This document shows positions 13,698 through 20,446 of a stretch of DNA of 24,336 nt, piece after piece (position 1 is the stretch's first letter; each line of letters opens with the position of its first letter). The stretch is taken from assembly GCA_005880055.1 (NCBI GenBank), contig VBJS01000037.1:1-24336 (forward strand), written 5' to 3'. The notes beneath the pieces were generated by a model. The model searched no databases. It was not told the origin of the DNA and saw nothing but the letters and a program-made list of their open reading frames with translations. The DNA comes from Chloroflexota bacterium (GTDB lineage: Bacteria > Chloroflexota > Dehalococcoidia > SM23-28-2 > RBG-16-64-32). Both the position numbers and the translations under genes were made by a program.

Positions 13698-15656
13698 CTA
13701 GGGCTCGGCCAGCGCCCGCTGCCGCAGGTGAGACAGCCAGACGGCCGCAAAGATGATAAGCGCAAAGGCGCCCAGGCCTCCCGCCAGGAGAAGGACGCGT
13801 TGCGCGGCGCGGCCCGAGGCCCCATCCAGGCTGTCGATCGCATCGCTGGCCAGGCTATTCGCCCGTGCGTAGTCGCCTCGGTTAAACGCTTCTGCAGCCT
13901 CGTCGGCCTTGCCGTCGGCGTCGCTCCCTAATATGCCAATCTGTTCCCAGAAGTTACGTGATTCTGCAAGCTTGCTCCGGGCCGCCTTGTACGTGTTGAG
14001 CGCTTCCGACGCGTGGCTCACTGCGTCGCGTGCCCTCGCAAAGTCCCAATCATGCAGTTCGGTTTGAATGGTGTCGCCCATGGCGAGGCCGGCCGCCTGG
14101 GCGTCGCGGGAGAGAGCCTCGAGCTGTTCCTTGAACCCGCTATAAAGCGCGAGGCCGGCCTGCGCATCGGCAAGAGCGGTCAGCGCGTCATCGAACTGCC
14201 AGGCAGCAACCTTCTCCTGGATGCGAGCAGGAACGCTATCGCTTAGCTTTTCCTCCTGGGCCTTGGCGATAAGGTTCGTTAGACTGTCCCTCGCCTGTCG
14301 CCGCTTGGCCAGGGTCGGCGCCAGCGAGCTTGGAAATACCCACTGCCGGAAGAAGTCGTCGTTGTTGCGGCCGCTTGCTTCCTCCAACGCGTCCATGTAT
14401 CGGCGGCTGTCCGCTGCCGATCCCGACTGGGCGATGGCACGGTTTGCCTTCTGAAGCGCATCCGCGCCCAGCTCAAATTCCAGGGCCGCCAGAAACCGCT
14501 GCGATCGGTAGTAGCCGGCGTTCTCGCGGGCCAGCGCCGCCTCGTCCGCGCCGATCGCAGACTGTACCTGTCCCCATTCGTCCAGTTGTAACTCCACCGT
14601 TGGTTGCGGGCGCTCCGGCGGTGTTCCCCTGACCAGGCCGGAGGGCATCAGCGGGGCAGCCTCGCCGGAGATCAGCTGAGCGAAACCCTCAGCGAGCCAG
14701 CGCTCGGAATACATTCCGGACCAGAGGTGAGAGAGCTCGTGCAGGACTGTATAATCGTCCGCCACCGGGGAGACCGCGACGTCGCAAGCTTTCGACGGGT
14801 CGCACTTTGTGAGGCCTTCGTAACCCAGGATCACCTCGCGTCCTCGCTCGGCGATGTTTAGGGCAGCGGGGCCGGAGTAGTTGACTCCATACAACCGTTC
14901 AATCACCGGAAGCCCGGCCGTCGCCACGTCCTTCACGTGCTGCGCGAAGGCATCGTCTCCCTGGAAGTAGGTGATCGTGAGGTTCAGGTTCTTGTCCCGG
15001 AGCCCGATCTCCGCTGTGCTCGTGGCGATCTTGTCCGGGCGGCTCACCTCCGCCAACGCCACGACGTATACCCCATCTGAGCCTGAGCAGGTGAAGCTGG
15101 TGCCGTTCTGTGCACAGTTGCCCCGCTCTAGCGAGACATCCCAGGGATCAGTGGATTGGGGCAGGATAACGTCGACCGTCGCCTCGTCCCCGGCGCCGGC
15201 GATGGGCACGTAAGCGTAGGCGGATGCCACGAGCAGTGACGGCTGCCTGGCCTCGGTCACCTGGTATTCCAGGTGCAGGGAGTAGGTGTCGTGGAAGAAC
15301 AGCCGCCGGTCAAGCTTAATACGCACAGGCACGAAGGGACCGCTGGGCGCCTCGGCCTGCACGACATCCAGGGCCGCCCCTTCGGCTGAACGCGCGGCGA
15401 CGTTGGATGCACTCCGGAGCACAGGGAGCGAGACGGTGTCGTAGAAGGAGACGGTACCATTGTTACCGCCCGGCGGCGTGGACGGGTCGTTGTCCGTGAT
15501 GGTCGCGTCCCAGGATACCTTTACCGGCCCCTCATCCGGGCGGATGGTGTACGTGGCATGAGTGTGCAAGTCGATGCCATCGGCGGCAGCGGCCCGCGTG
15601 CCGAAAGGCGCCGCTCCCGGTAGCACAGCCAGCACCGCGATGAATGACGCGAGCAC
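13698..15656 (-). CDS. Exported, C-terminally membrane-anchored HExxH metallopeptidase (MA-like)
   Basis: The zinc site HELSH is at residues 306-310. E323 in RWLAEGFAQ, 12 residues later, is the likely third ligand, the arrangement of peptidase MA-like (Peptidase_MA_2) proteins rather than the 18-residue spacing of true M1 aminopeptidases. The N-terminal third is beta-rich, the region 400-610 is helical, and a transmembrane helix at about 621-643 is followed by a basic tail, so the catalytic part faces outward. Cys pairs (181/190 and 285/291) may be disulfides. The only usual start codon in frame is GTG at 15656, giving 652 residues, but this leaves a signal peptide with no basic n-region. 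The open sequence just upstream reads RQRLLISALV, so the true start may be an unusual codon. The gap from the SRPBCC gene is seven bases. Confidence 0.85.
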   Translation of the reverse strand: MLASFIAVLAVLPGAAPFGTRAAAADGIDLHTHATYTIRPDEGPVKVSWDATITDNDPSTPPGGNNGTVSFYDTVSLPVLRSASNVAARSAEGAALDVVQAEAPSGPFVPVRIKLDRRLFFHDTYSLHLEYQVTEARQPSLLVASAYAYVPIAGAGDEATVDVILPQSTDPWDVSLERGNCAQNGTSFTCSGSDGVYVVALAEVSRPDKIATSTAEIGLRDKNLNLTITYFQGDDAFAQHVKDVATAGLPVIERLYGVNYSGPAALNIAERGREVILGYEGLTKCDPSKACDVAVSPVADDYTVLHELSHLWSGMYSERWLAEGFAQLISGEAAPLMPSGLVRGTPPERPQPTVELQLDEWGQVQSAIGADEAALARENAGYYRSQRFLAALEFELGADALQKANRAIAQSGSAADSRRYMDALEEASGRNNDDFFRQWVFPSSLAPTLAKRRQARDSLTNLIAKAQEEKLSDSVPARIQEKVAAWQFDDALTALADAQAGLALYSGFKEQLEALSRDAQAAGLAMGDTIQTELHDWDFARARDAVSHASEALNTYKAARSKLAESRNFWEQIGILGSDADGKADEAAEAFNRGDYARANSLASDAIDSLDGASGRAAQRVLLLAGGLGAFALIIFAAVWLSHLRQRALAEP

Positions 15657-15663
15657 CAGGGCG

Positions 15664-16176
15664 CTAATCAGAAGTCGCTGTCTCGTTGCCCTTTGCCCCT
15701 TGTCCGTCAGCGGTCCGCTCCCGTTCTCCCGGTTCGAAGATAGCTTCGAGAGAGTCCAAAGCCTGGTTCAATCCCTGCTTCTGGTAGCCACGCCAAAGGA
15801 AGATGCCGACAAGCCGTCCCCGTAGACCACGAGCCGATGCGTTGGCCGTGAGCTCCACCAGCGTCCGGCCCTCGCCCCTCTCTCGCAGCCGGAAGACGTG
15901 CGATTCGAGGTTGATCCCGTAGCTTTCTCCTTCCTCACGAATCGGCTCGAAGGCGATGAGCGCTGGCGGGTCCCATTCCGTCACGCGGAACTCGTATGAC
16001 TCTCCCTCCTCGGCCCGGGCGCGGAAGGTGGTGCCCACGCCGTGCCGCTGAGAGGAAGTGATCTGGATGTTGTCCCAGGCGCGGTTCCAGCGGCGGGCGT
16101 TTTCGACGTCGGAGAGCACTTTCCAAACGTCCGCGACCGGCGCGAGTATTTCGCGCCAAACGCTCACCGATGGCAT
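15664..16176 (-). CDS. SRPBCC-family (polyketide cyclase/START-like) protein
   Basis: The 170-residue product has the small hydrophobic-ligand-binding fold pattern: an N-terminal strand then APVADVWKVLSDVENARRWNRAWDNI, followed by VGTTFRARAEEGESYEFRVTEWDPPALIAFEP and RTLVELTANASARGLRGRLVGIFL. Such proteins bind lipids, polyketides or other hydrophobic ligands; no ligand can be assigned. The start is ATG at 16176, preceded by GGAAGG. The C-terminal 20 residues are polar and probably disordered. It lies between a methyltransferase (37-base gap) and the peptidase (7-base gap), all on the minus strand, so the three are probably co-transcribed with leuS. Confidence 0.88.
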   Translation of the reverse strand: MPSVSVWREILAPVADVWKVLSDVENARRWNRAWDNIQITSSQRHGVGTTFRARAEEGESYEFRVTEWDPPALIAFEPIREEGESYGINLESHVFRLRERGEGRTLVELTANASARGLRGRLVGIFLWRGYQKQGLNQALDSLEAIFEPGERERTADGQGAKGNETATSD

Positions 16177-16213
16177 TGACGCCTTCCATCAACGCTATTG
16201 ACGTCAGCAAGCG

Positions 16214-16948
16214 TCACTTGAATCCGCCGTAGATCGCCGTGCCGGCGCGCAACCAGAAGCAATCGACGGCGGAAAAGCCCGCCTCCTCCAACCACTTCAA
16301 CTGATCGAACAAGCGGGAGGGCATCTCGCCGGGCGGCTGCAGTGACTGGACGAAGCCGTTCCATCCTTCTTTCTGAAACGTCTCGAACGCCCCCAGAGTT
16401 CCCGTCAGCGCGAGCGACTGCTCTTTGGCGACGGCGTTCAGCAGGTCCCGATAGGCGATTCTCACCGTTTCCGTGGCCGGCTCAACGATATCGGCGACTA
16501 GGAGCGCCCCGCCCGGTTCGATCCTGGCGCTCAGCTCGCAAAAAAGAGCCCGCTTGGACTCGCCGCTCAGGTGGTGTAGCGCCAGGGAGGAAGTGATGCA
16601 GCGGAACGGACCGCGGAGCTCGTCCACCCAACCGGGCCGGTCCAGGTCAAGCGAACGGACCTCCGCACGATCGCCGAAGGGGGCGAGCCGCTTCGACGCT
16701 CGTTCGCGCATCATCGGAGAGCCATCGAGGGCCAAGAGGCGAGACCGCGGAAAGCGGGTAAGGATGCGCTCGGCAAAGATGCCCTCGCCGCAGCAGATGT
16801 CGGCGGTGAGGAACTCCTCGTCAGCATCAGCGGGGATGAGCGAGAGCAGCATCGAAAGCTGCTCGGCCCGGCTGGGGACGGCAACGTCTCCAATATCGAC
16901 GAAGCTGCGGGAGTCGGCTTCGCTCCACCCCGGTTTCGGTTCTGTCAC
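16214..16948 (-). CDS. Class I SAM-dependent methyltransferase
   Basis: The SAM-binding glycine-rich loop is TADICCGEGIFAERIL (48-63), followed by the acidic ribose ligand at LLALDGSPMM (71-80) and the ITSSLALHHLSGESKRAL segment typical of small-molecule class I methyltransferases. The C-terminal part (GTLGAFETFQKEGWNGFVQ and WLEEAGFSAVDCFWL) would form the substrate cap; the substrate is unknown. The 244-residue frame starts with GTG at 16948; there is no clear ribosome-binding site. It follows leuS after 53 bases and precedes the SRPBCC gene. It may be expressed as a distal part of the T-box operon. Confidence 0.88.
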   Translation of the reverse strand: MTEPKPGWSEADSRSFVDIGDVAVPSRAEQLSMLLSLIPADADEEFLTADICCGEGIFAERILTRFPRSRLLALDGSPMMRERASKRLAPFGDRAEVRSLDLDRPGWVDELRGPFRCITSSLALHHLSGESKRALFCELSARIEPGGALLVADIVEPATETVRIAYRDLLNAVAKEQSLALTGTLGAFETFQKEGWNGFVQSLQPPGEMPSRLFDQLKWLEEAGFSAVDCFWLRAGTAIYGGFK

Positions 16949-17001
16949 CGCTTACAGTCTACCATCGCGCCCAGCGGCGCACGGACCAGTAGCGGGGCGG
17001 C

Positions 17002-19443
17002 CTACCCGACGACGATGTTGACCAGCTTGCCTGGCACGTAAATCACCCGCCGGACCTGCTTGCCGTCCAGGTACTTCTGTATGTGCTCGCTGGCCATGGC
17101 CAGCTCCTTCGCGCTCGCCTCATCGATGCCGGCGTTGACCTGGATGCGGTCGCGCACGCGGCCGTCAACCTGCACCACCAGCGTCACCTCGTCCTCTTGA
17201 GCCAGCTTGGCGTCCCACTGCGGCCACGGCTGCTGGTGGATGCTGTACGGCCGTCCCGTCCGCGACCACAGCTCCTCGCTTATGTGCGGGGCGACCGGCG
17301 CCATCATCAGCAGCAGCGATTGCACCGCTTCCTCCCACGTCTTCTCGTCCACGGAGACGGCATCGCGCGCGTGCGACATCCCGTTCGTCATCTCCATCAA
17401 TGCTGCGATCGCTGTGTTCCAGCGGAACGCTTCGAAATCTTCGGTAACCCTTCGTATCGTCTTGTGCGTCAGGCGCCGGAGGCCGTTTGCGCCGCCGTTC
17501 GCCCCGAAGGTGACATCACCCTGCACCATGTTCCAGACACGCCCGAACCAGCGCTCTACGCCGACGATGCCCTTGAGCCCTAAACGCCCGCCCTCATCCC
17601 ACGGTCCGATGAACATCAGGTAGCAGCGGAAGGTGTCTGCACCGTATCGTCCTACCTGCTCGTCCGGGGCGACGACGTTTCCGCGCGATTTGGACATCCG
17701 CTGACCGTCCGGCCCCAGGATCTGGCCCTGGTTGAAGAGCCGAAGGAAGGGCTCGTCGCCGCTTACCAGGCCCATGTCCCGGATCGCCTTCCAGAAGAAG
17801 CGGGCGTAGAGCAAGTGCATAACGGCGTGCTCGATCCCGCCTGTATATTGGTCGACGGGCAGCCACGTGCGGGCGAGTTCGGCGTTCACCGGGCCGGCAT
17901 CGTAATGCGGGCTCAGGTAGCGGATGAAGTACCAGTTGGAGTCCATGAACGTGTCCATCGTGTCCGTTTCGCGCCTGGCCGGTCGCCCGCACTTGGGGCA
18001 GGCGACGTTGACGAAACCCGCATGGCGGGCCAGTGGCGACTCACCGGTCGGCTTGAACTCGGCGTCCTCCGGCAGCAGAACCGGCAGGTCGCCCTCGGGC
18101 ACCGGGACGATGCCGTCGCGCGCGCAATGGACCATTGGGATCGGAGTACCCCAGTAGCGCTGACGCGAGATGAGGTAGTCCCGAAGCCGGTAGGTGATGG
18201 TCCGCTTGCCCCACGCCTGTTCCTCGACGAACTGTGATATCGCCTGCTTGCCCTCTTCGCTGGGCAGGCCATCGAACTGCCCCGAGTTCACCATCGTCCC
18301 CGGCTCCACATACGATTCTTTTAACTCAGAGCCATCCCAGTCAGGAGGCGCTACGACCGTGGTGACCGGGATGGAGAACTTCAGCGCGAACTCGAAGTCC
18401 CGATGATCGTGCGCCGGCACGCCCATCACGGCGCCGGTGCCGTACCAGGCGAGCGCATAATCGGCCGTCCAGATGGGTACCGCTTTGCCGGACAGCAGGT
18501 TCTGGCAATAGGCGCCGGTGAACACGCCCGTCTTTTCGCGCTCGGTGCTCATCCTCTCGACTTCCGTTTGGCGGCGGGCTTGCTCCACGTACGCCTCCAC
18601 CTCGGCTCTGCGGTCAGGCGTCGTTACCTTGCCGACCAGCGGGTGTTCCGGCGCCAGCACCATGAACGTAACCCCGAAGAGTGTGTCGGGCCGGGTGGTG
18701 AACACCCGCAACTCGCGCTCCGCTACGCCCTCGATCTCCAGGCCGAACGCTACCTCCAGCCCTTCGGACCGGCCGATCCAGTTGCGCTGCATCGCTATCA
18801 CCTGTTCGGGCCACTCCATATGGCTGAAGTCCAGGAGCTCGTCGGCATAGGCCGTCGTTTTCAGGAACCACTGTTCCAGGTCCTTGTGTGTGACGGGAGT
18901 GCCACAGCGCTCGCACGTCCCGTTTGGCAGAACCTGTTCGTTAGCGAGCACCGTCTGGTCCTTCGGGCACCAGTTGGCCGGCGCCTTAGCGCGGTAGGCC
19001 AGCCCATGCTCGTAGAACTTCAGGAAGAACCACTGGTTCCAGCGATAGAATCCGGGGTCCGCGCTGATCGCTTCGTGCTGCCAGTCGAACATCGCACCCA
19101 TCGTCCGCAGCTGTCCTCGCATGCGGTCGATGTTGTCGTATGTCCACTTGTGCGGATGGATGCCCTGCTTGATCGCCGCGTTTTCGGCGGGCAGCCCGAA
19201 GGCGTCGAATCCCATCGGAAAGAAAACGTTCTTGCCGCGCATGCGACGATACCGCGCGGCCGAATCGGAGGGAGCCATCGCGTACCAGTGCCCGACGTGC
19301 AGGTCGCCTGAGGTGTAGGGCAGCATCGTGAGGAAGTAATACTTCTGGCCGGCGACAGAGAGGTCGGTGTCATAGAGGCCGTCGGCGGCCCATTTCTGCT
19401 GCCACTTGTTTTCGATTTCTCCCGGTCTGTAACGGTCAATCAT
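17002..19443 (-). CDS. leuS: Leucine--tRNA ligase
   Basis: This is a class I LeuRS of 813 residues. The HIGH motif is HVGH at 49-52 and the KMSKS loop is RMSKS at 582-586. A zinc-type insert NWCPKDQ with CERCG lies near residue 160-180, and a second CPKCGRP near 470. The CP1 editing domain contains TTRPDTLFGVTFMVLAPEH and GVPAHDHRDFEFA, so post-transfer editing should be intact. The C-terminal anticodon-binding helices and small terminal domain (VQVDGRVRDRIQVNAG) are complete. ATG at 19443 has GGAG just upstream. It is 19 bases downstream of the MgtC-family gene, and the pair sits behind a T-box leader with a leucine specifier. This context fits leuS better than any other gene in the run. Confidence 0.98.
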   Translation of the reverse strand: MIDRYRPGEIENKWQQKWAADGLYDTDLSVAGQKYYFLTMLPYTSGDLHVGHWYAMAPSDSAARYRRMRGKNVFFPMGFDAFGLPAENAAIKQGIHPHKWTYDNIDRMRGQLRTMGAMFDWQHEAISADPGFYRWNQWFFLKFYEHGLAYRAKAPANWCPKDQTVLANEQVLPNGTCERCGTPVTHKDLEQWFLKTTAYADELLDFSHMEWPEQVIAMQRNWIGRSEGLEVAFGLEIEGVAERELRVFTTRPDTLFGVTFMVLAPEHPLVGKVTTPDRRAEVEAYVEQARRQTEVERMSTEREKTGVFTGAYCQNLLSGKAVPIWTADYALAWYGTGAVMGVPAHDHRDFEFALKFSIPVTTVVAPPDWDGSELKESYVEPGTMVNSGQFDGLPSEEGKQAISQFVEEQAWGKRTITYRLRDYLISRQRYWGTPIPMVHCARDGIVPVPEGDLPVLLPEDAEFKPTGESPLARHAGFVNVACPKCGRPARRETDTMDTFMDSNWYFIRYLSPHYDAGPVNAELARTWLPVDQYTGGIEHAVMHLLYARFFWKAIRDMGLVSGDEPFLRLFNQGQILGPDGQRMSKSRGNVVAPDEQVGRYGADTFRCYLMFIGPWDEGGRLGLKGIVGVERWFGRVWNMVQGDVTFGANGGANGLRRLTHKTIRRVTEDFEAFRWNTAIAALMEMTNGMSHARDAVSVDEKTWEEAVQSLLLMMAPVAPHISEELWSRTGRPYSIHQQPWPQWDAKLAQEDEVTLVVQVDGRVRDRIQVNAGIDEASAKELAMASEHIQKYLDGKQVRRVIYVPGKLVNIVVG

Positions 19444-19462
19444 GGCTCCAACCTTCGTTCAA

Positions 19463-19990
19463 TTACCGGTTTGCCGCGTCGTCTGCCCGTCCGGCTCGTT
19501 CTTCCAGCGGGGACAACTGGTCCTCGCTCGCTGCCTCTTCCTCCTCCGGCTCGCGGAGTTCGCCGCCGACGCGTCGCAAGAAGGAATTGATGCGCCGCGT
19601 CAGCGGACGGGCCTCTAGTACTGCGAACACGAAGACCGCTCCGAGAATTGCGACAATGTAAAGCGATGTGCCTACGGCCATCCCGATGGCGGCGCCGGAC
19701 CAGATGGTCGCCGCGGTGGTGATGCCGCGGACTGTGTAGCCCTCGCGGAAGATGACGCCGGCGCCGATGAAGCCGATGCCGGTCACGATCTGCGCGGCAA
19801 CCCGATCATCGCCGCCGAGCAGGCCAGACACATCGGTGAAGAGGCAGGAGCCGAGGGCCACAAGCGCGAGCGTTCGGATGCCGGCCGGATATCCCCGGAC
19901 CTCGCGTTCGAGGCCGATCACCGCGCCGAGAAAGCCGGCCAGGACCAGCCGCCCCAGTATCGAAAACTGCTCGCCTGCTGATACGTCCAT
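19463..19990 (-). CDS. MgtC/SapB-family membrane protein
   Basis: The 175-residue product shows the two MgtC hallmarks: AVIGLEREVRGYPAGIRT in the first loop and GIGFIGAGVIFREGYTVRG before the third helix. About four transmembrane helices are followed by a Glu-rich cytoplasmic tail (residues 140-175). MgtC proteins are linked to magnesium-limited growth and, in Salmonella, to control of the F-type ATP synthase; most homologues are uncharacterised. The start is ATG at 19990, with GGAG seven bases upstream. A longer frame opening at 20119 would run through the T-box terminator and is rejected. It is the first gene after the T-box leader and precedes leuS by 19 bases, an unusual partnership. Confidence 0.9.
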   Translation of the reverse strand: MDVSAGEQFSILGRLVLAGFLGAVIGLEREVRGYPAGIRTLALVALGSCLFTDVSGLLGGDDRVAAQIVTGIGFIGAGVIFREGYTVRGITTAATIWSGAAIGMAVGTSLYIVAILGAVFVFAVLEARPLTRRINSFLRRVGGELREPEEEEAASEDQLSPLEERAGRADDAANR

Positions 19991-20003
19991 CTGTCTCCAA
20001 TGC

Positions 20004-20262
20004 AAAGGCCCCTCCGTCCAGGGACGGAGGGGCCAATCAGACTCCGCGGTACCACCCTGTTTCCGTCGGGAAGAAGGAAGATGAAAGGAGGAGGATCCCT
20101 CGCACCGACGGCAGCTCAACGCGCGTTAACGGGCGAACCCGTCGCCGGCTACCGTCCTCCTGGACGGATCACCGGCGAAGCTCCAGGGCGAGTTCAGGCC
20201 GAAGATGCCGGCTTGCACCGCCGCCGGCTCTCTGTCGCGAGGCCCTACTACTCCCCTTCGCC
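20004..20262 (-). ncRNA. T-box riboswitch leader, leucine (CUC) specifier
   Basis: Read on the minus strand, the canonical T-box AGGGTGGTACCGCGG is at 20058-20044 and its partner CGTCCCT at 20026-20020. Stem I is closed by GGCGAAG (20262-20256) pairing with CTTCGCC (20180-20174). It contains an AGTAGTA motif, then AGAGAG and GGTGCAAGCCGG, the distal elements that contact the tRNA elbow. The specifier loop reads GAA-CTC-G, with CTC at 20192-20190 followed by the expected purine; CUC is a leucine codon. UGGU in the antiterminator bulge matches the A73-CCA end of tRNA-Leu. Uncharged tRNA-Leu should stabilise the antiterminator and raise mgtC-leuS expression. The pairing is worked out by eye. Confidence 0.92.
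20007..20034 (-). terminator. Regulated terminator hairpin of the T-box leader
   Basis: Two 13-base arms (GGCCCCTCCGTCC and its complement) around a 2-base centre form a very stable stem on the minus strand. It is followed by only three T residues, then TTGGAG, the ribosome-binding site of the MgtC-family gene. It shares CGTCCCT with the antiterminator, so the two structures exclude each other. Confidence 0.85.
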
Positions 20263-20301
20263 GCCTCGTATATTTCCTGCTCCCGCTTGCTCGACTAAAT
20301 C

Positions 20302-20377
20302 TGGTGGAGCTGAGGGGAGTCGAACCCCTGACCTCCTCAATGCCATTGAGGCGCTCTCCCAGCTGAGCTACAGCCCC
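20302..20377 (-). tRNA. tRNA-Ala (anticodon GGC)
   Basis: The 76-base gene folds into a full cloverleaf. The acceptor stem GGGGCTG/CAGCTCC contains the G3-U70 wobble pair, the identity element of alanine tRNA. The D arm is GCTC/GAGC, the anticodon stem is CCTCA/TGAGG with loop ATGGCAT (anticodon GGC, reading GCC and GCU), and the T arm is AGGGG-TTCGACT-CCCCT. The discriminator is A73 and CCA is encoded. No terminator follows; the T-box leader begins 39 bases downstream on the same strand. Confidence 0.98.
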
Positions 20378-20388
20378 GACCGATGGGT

Positions 20389-20418
20389 ATCGTATCAAAA
20401 CTGCGAGCAGGCCGACAA
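20389..20418 (-). promoter_or_regulatory. Probable promoter of tRNA-Ala
   Basis: Minus-strand TTGTCG (20418-20413) and TACGAT (20394-20389) are separated by 18 bases. The -10 box ends 11 bases before the mature tRNA 5' end, a normal distance for a stable-RNA promoter. Both hexamers are only moderate matches. Confidence 0.45.
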
Positions 20419-20446
20419 ATGTCTATCCGCGATAAGATGGGCGCAC

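Noticed and set aside
18403..19311. A 302-codon plus-strand frame opposite leuS
   Set aside because: It is a shadow of the well-conserved leuS coding sequence, with no recognisable domain.
19991..20119. Upstream extension of the MgtC-family frame by 43 codons
   Set aside because: It would translate the T-box antiterminator and terminator; the ATG at 19990 has its own GGAG and gives the normal family N-terminus.
20000..20446. Upstream extension of the amidase frame by 149 codons
   Set aside because: It passes through the T-box leader and the tRNA-Ala gene; the amidase family begins at the ATG at 20447.
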